Positions 1-13,300 of a stretch of DNA of 64,000 nt are shown here, in pieces (position 1 is the first letter of the stretch; each line of letters begins with the position of its first letter). The stretch is from Beroe forskalii. Its lineage: Eukaryota > Ctenophora > Nuda > Beroida > Beroidae. The stretch spans positions 62,001-126,000 of the forward strand of contig WFMF01000135.1 in assembly GCA_011033025.1 (NCBI GenBank), written 5' to 3'. The translations under genes and the position numbers were made by a program. A model generated the notes under the pieces. That model did not search any database. It was not told where the DNA came from and worked only from the letters and a program-made list of their open reading frames with translations.

Positions 1-1306
1 ACTGTAGCTCCCTCAGGTGGGATGTTTCTGTGTTTCCACTGTAGCTCCCTCAGATGGGATGTTTCTGTGTTTCCACTGTAGCTCCCTCAGGTGGGATGTT
101 TCTGTGTTTCCACTGTAGCTCCCTCAGGTGGGATGTTTCTGTGTTTCCACTGTAGCTCCCTCAGGTGGGATGTTTCTGTGTTTCCACTGTAGCTCCCTCA
201 GGTGGGATGTTTCTGTGTTTCCACTGTAGCTCCCTCAGGTGGGATGTTTCTGTGTTTCCACTGTAGCTCCCTCAGGTGGGATGTTTCTGTGTTTCCACTG
301 TAGCTCCCTCAGGTGGGATGTTTCTGTGTTTCCACTGTAGCTCCCTCAGGTGGGATGTTTCTGTGTTTCCACTGTAGCTCCCTCAGGTGGGATGTTTCTG
401 TGTTTCCACTGTAGCTCCCTCAGGTGGGATGTTTCTGTGTTTCCACTGTAGCTCCCTCAGGTGGGATGTTTCTGTGTTTCCACTGTAGCTCCCTCAGGTG
501 GGATGTTTCTGTGTTTCCACTGTAGCTCCCTCAGGTGGGATGTTTCTGTGTTTCCACTGTAGCTCCCTCAGGTGGGATGTTTCTGTGTTTCCACTGTAGC
601 TCCCTCAGGTGGGATGTTTCTGTGTTTCCACTGTAGCTCCCTCAGGTGGGATGTTTCTGTGTTTCCACTGTAGCTCCCTCAGGTGGGATGTTTCTGTGTT
701 TCCACTGTAGCTCCCTCAGGTGGGATGTTTCTGTGTTTCCACTGTAGCTCCCTCAGGTGGGATGTTTCTGTGTTTCCACTGTAGCTCCCTCAGGTGGGAT
801 GTTTCTGTGTTTCCACTGTAGCTCGGGCTCAGGTGGGATGTTTCTGTGTTTCCACTGTAGCTCCCTCAGGTGGGATGTTTCTGTGTTTCCACTGTAGCTC
901 CCTCAGGTGGGATGTTTCTGTGTTTCCACTGTAGCTCCCTCAGGTGGGATGTTTCTGTGTTTCCACTGTAGCTCCCTCAGGTGGGATGTTTCTGTGTTTC
1001 CACTGTAGCTCCCTCAGGTGGGATGTTTCTGTGTTTCCACTGTAGCTCCCTCAGGTGGGATGTTTCTGTGTTTCCACTGTAGCTCCCTCAGGTGGGATGT
1101 TTCTGTGTTTCCACTGTAGCTCCCTCAGGTGGGATGTTTCTGTGTTTCCACTGTAGCTCCCTTCAGGTGGGATGTTTCTGTGTTTCCACCAGCTCCCTCA
1201 GGTGGGATGTTTCTGTGTTTCCACTGTAGCTCCCTCAGGTGGGGTGTTTCTGTGTTTCCACTGTAGCTCCATCAGGTGGGATGTTTTGTATTCTCTTTCC
1301 CACTAG
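1..1306. repeat. 37-bp minisatellite, about 35 copies, spanning a splice acceptor
   Basis: Near-perfect tandem repeat of period 37 from the left window edge. Every unit contains CCCTCAGGTGGGATG, which matches the acceptor and first bases of the MYCBP2 exon at 1318 (CTCCCAG then GTGGGATG). The final copies (1190-1306) are degenerate and run into that exon. The array is therefore a repeated copy of an intron end plus exon start. It extends beyond the window on the left. Confidence 0.95.
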
Positions 1307-1317
1307 CTCCCTCCCAG

Positions 1318-4300
1318 GTGGGATGGGGTACAACTGTAAAGGCATCTACTGCTCCGGTTGGTCAGGACTGTGTGGGGATGGTGGTCAGGACAAGCTCACC
1401 TGGTACTTGCTGTGTAGCGAGTGTGTGGAGACTTACAAACAGGAACCTCTACCCACTACCGAAACTACTGACAACAACGTTAGTAAATGTGTACTGTGTA
1501 TTGTACTGTTTAATGTACTGAGAGGGTGTACTAGTGTACTACACTGTCCTCAGCATTATTCATCTTGTTGACTGGGGAGTTGTCAGTGTGGTTATTTAAA
1601 CTCTGTTTGCTCGGAACTTACTTGAAGCTTTTCCTTTCTCAATAATTCTCCCCGGTGTTCGTTGGGAAGGTTACCCCCTCCCTAGACTGCCTCTACTTCA
1701 CTATTACAGGACACCGCTCTGGACACAGTGACCTCTCTGTTTCAGGACACCGCTCTGGACACAGTGACCTCTCTGTTTCAGGACACCGCTCTGGACACAG
1801 TGACCTCTCTGTTTCAGGACACCGCTCTGGACACAGTGACCTCTCTGTTTCAGGACACCGCTCTGGACACAGTGACCTCTCTGTTTCAGGACACCGCTCT
1901 GGACACAGTGACCTCTCTGTTTCAGGACACCGCTCTGGACACAGTGACCCCTCTGTTTCAGGACACCGCTCTGGACACACAGTGACCTCTCTGTTTCAGG
2001 ACACCGCTCTGGACACAGTTATTCATCATGTTCTGGACACAGACCTCTCTGTTTCAGGACACCGCTCTGGACACAGTGACTTCTTGACAGGACACCGGTC
2101 TGGACACAGTGACTTCTCTGTTTCAGGACACCGCTCTGGACACAGACTGCCTCTACTTGACTTCTTCAGGACACCGCTCTGGACACAGTAACCTCTCTGT
2201 TTCAGGACACCGCTCTGGACTCAGTGACCTCTCTGTTTCAGGACACCGCTCTGGACACAGTGACCTCTCTGTTTCAGGACACCGCTCTGGACACAGTGAC
2301 CTCTCTGTTTCAGGACACCGCTCTGGACACAGTGACCTCTCTGTTTCAGGACACCGCTCTGGACACAGTTTCCTCCCCGCTGCTGTCGACCAGTGACCTG
2401 GAGGAGCAACTGAGCAACACGCACAACAACGCTCTCTTCCTGCTCTCCCTGTCCCCCATTGTGGAGGTGGCCAGCCCCGACACTCTCGACTACGAGTCCT
2501 TCCTAGAGGAGGCCATGGACGTGAGTCTTACACTGAGATGTGTCTTATGTGACTATACAGCCAGGGTCGTGCATGTCATATTAGTCTTATCCTGGGCGAG
2601 TATCACACCCGTACTTGCTTGCTCCCGACCCTAATCCTGACACAGTTCCAGTGGGTCTTACTCTCGACCCTAAGTCCCTAACCCCGACCCTACCCCTTGT
2701 CAGACTAATACCCTTTGTCAGACCAACCTGGAACCATCCCGGAACAAGTTCCGGGCCCTGCAGCAATGTGAGAACCTGTCTGCCACGCTGTCTCCCATGA
2801 CACCTCTTTCTCCCAACTCCATGGCAACCAGATTCTCTGCACCTCTCACTGAGGCACGTGCAGGGGTTGCTAAGCGCATGGGGCGCTCTATGTCAGTCAA
2901 TGTGCTACCTACTAATGAGGTAAGTTACCATGGTTACCATGGTTACCATGGTAACCATGGTAACCATGGTAGCCATATACTACTTATTAACCATGTACAA
3001 GTTATGGAAATTCTTATTACATTGGTAACAATGCTGAACGCGATGGTAACCATGGTTACCATCATTTCATACATCATTTTCATACAAACCACGCTTCTCA
3101 GACTAGATCGAGGTCACATCACAGCAATCTTCACGACAAAAGACGGCCCAAGTCAGCGAAGATTCCTTCTCACAGCAAAGCCCACCTCACTCTCCCCCAC
3201 CCGGCTCCACCTCACATTCCAGAACATACAGCTCCACCCCACATTCCAGAACATCCAGCTCCACCCCACATTCCAGAACATTCAGCTCCACCCCACATTC
3301 CAGAACACAGCGCTCTAGGAAACGTGCAGAAAGCAGCCTCTGTGGCTGCTATTCCTAGGAAGTCTGTGTCAGCGGCTGGCCGGATTCTAGGGGTAAATAC
3401 TGAGAATACTAACTCTATATTCCCACACAATGTAGCCAACTCACATAGCCAAAGCCAGGATAGAATACCACCGCTCAATGTCATCTTCACACTTCATATC
3501 ACTTGATCCCGCTTGATCGCTCCAACTCCCATTGCCGCCTCAGGTCGAGTACCGAGTATCGAACATTATCCAGAAACCTTCGCCGCAGCTCAAGAAACTT
3601 GCCACCGGAATTTCTCTGGACCGGGGCTGGCTATTCGGCTTCATGACGCAGGTTTTTGCAATAGATGAAGAGATCAAAAGTTGCAATCTCTGCATAAACA
3701 AAGCGCTCAAGAGTGTTTTCAAGCCAAAACAGGTTTTTTACTACACTTTGCCCGAAGGAACTAATTTCACTGTACTTTGCCTGAAGGAACTAACTGTACT
3801 TTGTCTAATTTCAGAAGCAGCCACTGCAAGATCTCGAGGAGGAGCTTATTCGGGGAGTGGAGAAGGCGTGGTCTGTCTCTAAAGGACTGCTGGCTGCTGA
3901 TTGGCTCCTCAGAACAGTGTCCTCCCTTCCCATCCTGCATTGTGTGCTGTGGAGACTCTACATGGGACTTCTCACAGACCCCACTGCTTCTGTGAGTACA
4001 CCAATCACCATGGTTACTGGGGGTACACTCTGGTTACTAGGGTTACTGTGGAGACTCTACATGGGACTTCTCACAGACCCTACTGCTTCTGTGAGTACAC
4101 CGATCACCATGGTTACTGGGGGTACACTCTGGTTACTAGGGTTACTGTGGAGACTCTACATGGGACTTCTCACAGACCCTACTGCCTCTGTGAGTACACC
4201 AATCACCATGGTTACTGGGGGTACACTCTGGTTACTAGGGTTACGGTGGAGGCTTTACATGGGACTTCTCACAGACCCTACTGCTTCTGTGAGTACACCA

Positions 4301-7300
4301 ATCACCATGGTTACTGGGGGTACACTCTGGTTACTAGGGTTACGGTGGAGGCTTTACATGGGACTTCTCACAGACCCTACTGCTTCTGTGAGTACACCGA
4401 TCACCATGGTTACTGGGGGTACACTCTGGTTACTAGGGTTACTGTGGAGACTCTACATGGGACTTCTCACAGACCCCACTGCCTCTGTGAGTACACCCCC
4501 TACACGCGGGGGGGGGGGTTGCTGGTCACTGGGGGGGGTGGTTGCTGGTCACTGGGGGAGGTTTGCTGGTCACTGGGGGAGGTTTGCTGGTCACTGGGGG
4601 GGAGGTTTGCTGGTTACTGGGGGGGTGGTTGCTGGTCACTGGGGGAGGTTTGCTGGTCACTGGGGGAGGTTTGCTGGTCACTGGGGGAGGTTTGCTGGTC
4701 ACTGGGGGGGTGGTTGCTGGTCACTGGGGGGAGGTTTGCTGGTTACGGGGGGGGGGTGGGATTGCTGGTCACTGGGGGGAGGTACACCAGGGTGCCGCCC
4801 CTCGCGTGGGGTAGAAGATGGTTACGGTGGGAATATAGGCTAGTGAAAGTCTTGATAGACTGCTCACTTTCACCCCAGGACTCTAACTCTCACTGGCAGG
4901 TACGGCAAAAAGACGGTCTGTTGCCCATTTGCCAGCACCCTATCAGCAACAGCATCAAGTGCTACGACAGCTGTGTGAGCAAAGCCTTCAGGACGGTGCT
5001 GCAGTCTCTGGCTGATCTCCTTCCTAGACTGCCCCCTGGCTCTGACATTCAGAAGGTAACTAGACTGCCCCCTGGCTCTGACATTCACATTTCACAAGGT
5101 AACTTTGAGAGAACCAGTCAGAGTGATCAGTCACCCTTACTTAGTTACTTCCTGGTTTCAGATGTGATACTGCCACAGTTTTTCCATGTTCCCACTCATT
5201 ACGCCTTACTCAATACCAACTCACAGCTCCTACTGAAGTACTTAAGTACTTACTTTCAGGTGGCTATTTCCTGCTGGAACCTGGAGTTTCAACTCTCATT
5301 ACTCCTAACTCCCTGCTAACTTTCAGGTAGCTATTTCCTGCTGGAACCTGGAGTTTCAACTCTCATTACTCCTAACTCCCTGCTAACTCTCAGGTAGCTA
5401 TTTCCTGCTGGAACCTGGAGTTCCCTCTCTCATTACTCCTAACTCCCAGCTAACTCCCAGGTAGCTATTTCCTGCTGGAACCTGGAGTTCCGGCCGGAGG
5501 ATCACAAGTTCCTGCAAGACTGCCAGGTGTTTAGTCACGTGCACAGACTGCTAACCAGCGCCAGTAGACGAGAGCCTGCAGCCGAGCTGCCTCCCTTCTT
5601 CAGAAGTCAGGAGATCCCTGATGTGAAGGTGTCCACCTCCTCTAGAGAGGCCCTGATCCCCTACCTCTCTGACAAGAAGACAGACACCTTCTGGGAGTCA
5701 GGAGACAAGGACAACTGGATAGCTCTCAAGATACCCTCCCCAAACAACCTACACGCTCTAGCAGTCCACCTCAATAATGAGGAGGACAAGGGATTCATCA
5801 CCACCAAACTCACTCTCAAAGTGGGCAACGTGCCAAAAGTGCTGAAGGTGTTGACTGTCAAGGAGATCAGCGGCAGACACACTGGCTGGATCTGGTTCGA
5901 AGTGTCCGGATTCTCACATATCCAGGTGAGTAGTTTTACGTTATTTAAACCTCAGCCGTGAAACGCTGGAGTATTGTTATATTGAGAGGGAGCTGTCCAC
6001 CCCTTCCCCCTGTACATGCGTATCCTCCTCAGGTTGAGTTCACAGCTAAGTCAGATCACGTGAGAGTGCGGCAGTTGACAGTGTATGGGGGAATGGCAGA
6101 AGTCCAACCCACCAGCCCCCTCCCCTCCATCCAACAATACGCTCTACAAGTCTTCAGGTTCATTTGGGTTGATTCGCTTGTTTCGCTTCTTTCGGGTTGA
6201 TTCGCTTGTTTCGGTTTGTTCTGCTTGTTCCGGCTAGATTCGACCAGTTCCTGTTTGTAGAATCAACGAACACTTCATTCCAGGGTTCTTACTAACGACA
6301 TTCTGAAGAACATTACGAAAGACAGCAGCTGCGATGTGAGCCATGCCTCGGCGGACCTGCAGGAGCACCTGGTGTCTATCCTCTTCGAGCAGTCTCACCT
6401 CACAGGTATTATCTCTCAGTAGAGCAACTCTAGCTTCATAGCAACTATAGTAACAGTAGGAATATTATACCCCAGTAACTCTGTAGTTACTCTACATAGG
6501 ACAGCTCTCGTTGCTATGGTAGCCCTTTTAACCCTAGTTGCCCAGCTACTTAGTAACTGTAGTAACAGTAGGAAAGTTACTCAAATAACTCTTAGGAGAG
6601 ATCCCGTTACTCTGGTAACCGTATGGTAACTCAAGTTACCTTGCTTCCTAAAAAACACCCCTCCCAGAAACTCAAAACAAGGTTCTGATGCACGTGTTAC
6701 TATAGTAACCATAATGCTACCATAGTGTTACCATAGTCCCCCCTCCCAGACACTCAAAACAAGGTTCTGATGCACGTAGTGAACGCTATCAGGAAACAAA
6801 CCCACTCCATCACTGACAAGAACTCCTTCAATGACGACTACTGCTTCGAACTGCTCTCCCTGGTTTCAGGTGAGCGTTGCTTCATCTCCTTCGCCACGGT
6901 TATTCACTGATCAACAGCTGCTCTAGTGTTTCGAAATATTTCCTTGTGTTTAAATTGCAATGCTTCAGCGCTGAGTGGTTCTGCGGCAGGGTGCTTCAAC
7001 CTTGTGATCCACGAGTCGCTGATACAAGACATCTTCAAGCTGCTGCACATGGGAACTACTCGGATCCAGAGACAAGTGATCCTACTGCTCAGGCGGATAC
7101 TCTCTCAGATCTCCCCTGAGAAACTGTGCAAGATAACCGGCACCTGCATCCCCACCTTCCCATTCGAGGAGGAGCCTGACTGTCAGGGGAGCCCAGGTTC
7201 CCAGGGGAGTCCAGATGCGGGCAGACAGGTGCTAACCAGCACCCCTCAGAAGAAGGGGGAGTGCGTGCCCCTCACTCCTTCCCCCGGCAAAAGGTCCTCT

Positions 7301-10300
7301 TCTGGAGGAGTTTACAAGAGAACAGTCCTCAACAAACTACTGGCCTACGTGATGAAGAGCATCAAACTCATCGTGAAGAGCAAGAGCAGGAGGGAGGGGG
7401 AGCAAAGTGCTGACATGAACATCAAACACTCGGTAACTATAGTAACTATAGTAACGTCAAACACTCCTTAGCAACCTTAGTAACCATAGCAACCCTTGTA
7501 ACATCAAACACTCAGTAACCTTAGCAACCCTTGTTACTGCTCCTGACAGGATTATTGGGTGCATGGCACTGTTGCTCCTGACCTAGCACAGGAGGTAGTC
7601 ACCCTACTAAAGGACATGGTGGAAGGGAAGTTAGGAGAGGAGTGGAGGGAGTGTGTTCAGGGCTGTCTCAGCTACTTCATCCTCTCCCTCACCCTAATCC
7701 CAGAGGAGAGCAGGACAGAGGACAGAATCGCAGAGAACAGGGGCCTCTGGCTCGCTCTAGCGGCCCTATCTATCATGGACGACGACCTGATGTCATCTGT
7801 CACTGTAACCAAGGTCAGAGGCCTTCTCAGCTCCTCTAGTTTACGATTAGTAGATCCTAAAAGTTTCAATATGCTAATACAAGAAAATAAATACGACCCT
7901 ATTAAAACTTCCTATCAATAGAAATAGAAGGAAGTACCCGGGTTTTCTGATAACATCCTATCTCCACCCTGACTCCCTGACTAATTACTATTTCCTTTCT
8001 AGGAGGCTGGTAAGGTTGAGTACTGCGAGAACCATGACGACGGTCGCACCAAGGCGCTCATCACGTGCACTAAGTGCGGGTTCCTGTGCACTGAGTGTGA
8101 CAAGTACCTTCATTTGAGCAGGAAGTCAAAGTCTCACCAGCGACAGGTTAGTTACACAGGAGATACCCCCTCCTCCGCCGCTAATCAGGCCTTATCTAAG
8201 GGTTAGTTGCACAGGAGATACCCCCTCCCCCGCCGCTAATCAGGCCTTATCTAAGGGTTAGTTACACAGGAGATACCCCCTCCTCCGCCGCTAATCAGGC
8301 CTTATCTAAGTGTTAGTTACACAGGAGATACCCCCCCCGCCGCTAATCAGGCCTTATCTAGGGTTAGTTAAGTGTTGGTTATCTAAGTGTTACAGGAGAT
8401 ACCCCCCCCGCCGCTAATCAGGCCTTATCTAAGTGTTAGTTACACAGGAGATACCCCTCCTCCGCCGCTAATCAGGCCTTATCTAAGGGTTAGTTACACA
8501 GGAGATACCCCCCCCCGCCGCTAATCACAGGAGATACCCCTCCGCCGCTAATCAGGCCTTATCTAAGTGTTAGTTACAGGAGATACCTCCCCCCGCCGCT
8601 AATCAGGCCTTATCTAAGTGTTAGTTACACAGGAGATACCCCCTCCCCCGCTAATCAGGCCTTATCTAAGTGTTAGTTACACCTCCGCCGCTAATCAGGC
8701 CTTATCTAAGTGTTAGTTACACAGGAGATACCCCCCCCGCCGCTAATCAGGCCTTATCTAAGTGTTAGTTACACAGGAGATACCCCCCCCCCCGCCGCTA
8801 ATCAGGCCTTATCTAAGTGTTAGTTACACAGGAGATACCCCCTCCTCCGCCGCTAATCAGGCCTTATCTAAGTGTTAGTTACACAGGAGATACCCCCTCC
8901 CCCGCCGCTAATCAGGCCTTATCTAAGTGTTAGTTACACAGGAGATACCCCCCCCGCCGCTAATCAGGCCTTATCTAAGGGTTAGTTACACAGGAGATAC
9001 CCCCTACCCGCCGCTAATCAGGCCTTATCTAAGTGTTAGTTACACAGGAGATACCCCCTCCTCCGCCGCTAATCAGGCCTTATCTAAGGGTTAGTTACAC
9101 AGGAGATACCCCCTCCGCCGCTAATCAGGCCTTATCTAAGTGTTAGTTACACAGGAGATACCCCCCCCGCTAATCAGGCCTTATCTAAGTGTTAGTTACA
9201 CAGGAGATACCCCCTCCTCCGCCGCTAATCAGGCCTTATCTAAGGGTTAGTTACACAGGAGATACCCCCTCCTCCGCCGCTAATCAGGCCTTATCTAAGG
9301 GTTAGTTACACAGGAGATACCCCCTCGGCCTCCCCCGCCGCTAATCAGGCCTTATCTAAGGGTTAGTTACACGGGAGATACCCCTCCCCCGCCGCTAATC
9401 AGGTCTTATCTAAGGGTTTAGGGTAGTCATGGAAGGTGATTATTGAGATTGGGAGGGTTGGATGAACTTACTATCTGAGGGGTGATAAAGAAAAGGATTA
9501 TGGAGATTGGGAGGGTTGGATAATAATACTGTTGCAGGTGTTCAAGGGGGCTGAAGCGAGTGTAGTACTGCACAAGCACGAGAGCATGAGCAGAGTGAAG
9601 CTGTATTGGATGATGGCTGTAGTGGACACCCAGTCCAGCAAGGCCGTCATAGAGTTCAGAAACACTTACTCCACCCAGCAAGACATTCTCATCTGCAGGT
9701 AACTATAGTAACCATAGTTACTCTGTAACCATAGTAACCACTAACCATAGTAACCATAGTAACCACTAACCACTCACCATAGTTACATCAAGCACTCTGT
9801 AACCATAGTAACCACTCACCATAGTAACCAGTCTTACTCCACCCAGCAAGACATTCTCATCTGCAGGTAACCATAGTAACTCTGTAACCATAGTAACCAC
9901 TCACCATAGTAACCATAGTAACATCAAGCACTCTGTAACCATAGTAACTACTCACCATAGTAACCATAGTAACATCAAGCACTCTGTAACCATAGTAACC
10001 ACTCACCATAGTAACCATAGTAACATCAAGCACTCTGTAACCATAGTAACCACTCACCATAGTAACCAGTCTTACTCCACCCAGCAAGACATTCTCATCT
10101 GCACTGTGTAACCATGGTAACCATAGTTACTTCCTATAACCATAGTAACCACTAACCATAGTAACCATAGTAACATCAAGCACTCTGTAACCATAGTTAC
10201 CACTAATCATAGTAACCAGTCTTACTCCACCCAGCAAGACATCCTCATCTGCAGGTAACCATAGTTACTCTGTAACCATAGTAACCACTCACCATAGTAA

Positions 10301-13300
10301 CCATAGTAACATCAAGCACTCCTTAACCATAGTAGCCACTCACCATAGTAACCAGTCTTACTCCACCCAGCAAGACGTCCTCATCTGCAGGCGATTAACC
10401 TGTAGTAACCATCGAGCACAGTGTAACCATAGTAACCAATGACCATAGTAATCATAGTTACATCTAACACTCTGTAACCATAGTAACCATTAATGACTAA
10501 CCAATAACCATAGTAGCAATTTGTTGGAGATTCTTGTGTTGTGGAGCATTATGTGAATTCTTTTGTTGCGGAGCAATGAGCATTGAGCGCTCCCTCGCCT
10601 GTTTAATAATTACTGGTTGTTGCTATAATATAATAATTGGTAATGAATCATTAGTACCATTGTTTCTGTTTGCTCGTTTCTGGTTGCTATGGCTCTATGG
10701 CAACTGGTTGCTGCATGGTTAATTGTTGCTATAGTAACTGGTTACTGAATAACAAGGTATTGCTATAGTAACTGGTTGCTAAGCTGTTATTTCTCTCAGG
10801 TTCTGCAATGAGACAGGAGAACCCAGCCCAGAGGGAGGGAGTCTGTGTAAGAACGAGGATTGCAACGCAAAGTTCAAAGTCTCCTGCAAAAGGACTCTGT
10901 CTTGTGGACACCCATGTTATGGTATGCTAACTAACCACTTGCTAGTTCATGTTTGAGGCTGGTGAAAAGAGACTGAAAGTTGCTGCTTTATATCTTATAG
11001 ATTTATTACCGGTTTCCCTCCCAGGAAACGTTGGAGAGGAAGTTTGTCTGCCCTGTCTCAAGAACTGCTCCGGAACACTCAAGCAGGATGCTGACGATAT
11101 GTGCGTTATCTGCTTCACTGGTAAGAGCTTTATGAAGGAGCATGTTATGTGTTTTATCTGCTTCACTGGTAAGAGCTTTATGAAGGAGCATTTATGTGTG
11201 TTATCTGCTTCACTGGTAAGAGCTTTATGAAGGAGCATGTAATGGTTAATTTATGAAGGAGCATGTTTTGTTCTACCTAATCCTGCAACCTCCCAACATT
11301 TACTAGCTACTCTGAAGTCTGAATTCCTCCTAACATTGGTCACTCAGAATTCCCCATAACCCTGCTCCCTTCTGAATTCCCAGTTCCCCCTAACCCTGCC
11401 CCCCTCAGAGAGTCTAGGCTGTGGCCCGTGTGTGCAGTTGACCTGTGGACACATTCTCCACACCGAGTGTGTGGCTAGAGTAATTTCCAGCCGCTGGGTG
11501 GGTCCCCGCATCACCTTCTCCTTTCTGCACTGCCCTATTTGCAAGGCAGTCCTAGGACATCCTCACTTTAACGAGGAGCTGAAGCCGCTGCTAATGCTGA
11601 AGGAAGACGTGTTGAGGAAGAGTGTTATGCGGCTCAAATACGATGGAATCGCATTGTGAGTGACAAAAGCTTTACGAGATTATTAGTGTTTCTCTGACTT
11701 AAAAGCTTCGGAGACTTGAAATTAACCCCAATATTTGCATTTGCTACTCTGTAGCTCCATCGTCTTTAGTTTCTCTATAGTCCCTCCAGTTTGTCTAATA
11801 TCTCTAGTTCGAGTAGAGTAGTAGAGCAGTAGGTAGTCTCTCTATTTTATCCCTTCTCAGTGATGAAGAGTCGGAAGCCGCCGAGTTCTCCGCTAACAAG
11901 TACGCTTACTACCAGTGCTACAAGTGCAGCAAGGCTTACTTCGGGGAGAGGCTCAGTGCCAAGCTAACGCTGGAGATGTGAGTACCACGTGCACTGCGCG
12001 CAGTGCACGTGCACAATGTACAGTTCCACGTGCACACTGTACAGTTGCACGTGCACTGCGCGCATTGCACGTGCACAATGTACAGTTGCACGTGCACTGC
12101 ACGCATTGTACGTGTGAACTGTACCGTTGCAAGTGCACTGCACGCATTTCACTTGCACTGCAGGCATTGCACATGCACTCTGTATAGTTTCACCTGAATT
12201 TTGCGCAGTGCACGGGCACTCTGTACAGTTGCACGTGCACTTCGCACATGACACCGTGTGGAGTGCTGAGTGTTTTATGGATATGTGACTATGAACCCGT
12301 AAAGGCACTGTTTAGCCCCCACTTGATAATGCGCAAACCCATGATCTGGAGTGTGTAATTTCTCATCAAGATCGCATTTGTGGGAGTAATTTGATGAGGC
12401 ATTGTTAAATGCACCTCCATTTCTACACTGAGTGTTTACATGACGTCATCAACTCACCATTCTAAGTTGTGATAATGACGTCATCAACCCACTATCATAA
12501 ACTCTCCTGGTGACGTCATTGCGATCCCTTGTTATTAGCGCCCAGGCTTAGTGGCTCCAATGCTAATACCCCTACGAATTGGAATCTATCTTATGTTTCC
12601 GCTGTTTGGTTAATGGTTTCTTTATTTGTTGTTTTGTTCAGGAGTTTGATCCCTCCTTTAATTTGTTTAGGAATTTGACCCCGTCCTTTAATTTGTTCAG
12701 GAGTTTGACCACCCATCCCTTATAATTTGTTCAGGAGTTTGACCCCCCAACCCTTATAATTTGTTCAGGAGTTTGGCCCCCTCCCCCTTTATTTTGTTCA
12801 GGAGTTTGACCCCCTCCCCCTTTATTTGGTTCAGGAGTTTGACCACTCCCCCCTTTAATTTGTTCAGGAGTTTGACCACCCATCCCTTATAATTTGTTCA
12901 GGAGTTTGACCCCCTCCCCCTTTATTTTGTTCTGGAGTTTGACCCCCTCCGCTCCCCCTTCATTTTGTTCAGGAGTTTGACCCACCCACCCCTTATACTC
13001 CTAAAACTTGTTCAGGAGTTTGACTCCCTCCCCTTTATTTTGTTCTGGCTGACCTTTTGTCAGGGGGCTTTATTTTGCAGGAGTTTGCAACTTTTATCTT
13101 GTTCAAGAAGTGTGCCCTAAGCACGGCACTGATTATCTCGAGTACAAGTGCAGGTAACCATAGTTACCCTGTTACCATGGTAACCCTGTTACCATAGTAA
13201 CCCTGTTACCATAGTAACCCTGTAACCATAGTAACCCTGTTACCATAGTGACCCTGTTACCATAGTAACCCTGTTACCATAGTAACCCTGTTACCATAGT

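Noticed and set aside
1655..2396. Frame reading [12 protein letters not shown] repeats as a repeat protein
   Set aside because: It is the intronic 36-bp acceptor array in a frame other than that of MYCBP2.
11915..12308. Cys/His-rich frames on both strands
   Set aside because: Made by the CACGTGCA palindromic array; only the first few codons ([11 protein letters not shown]) have meaning, as the shifted MYCBP2 frame.
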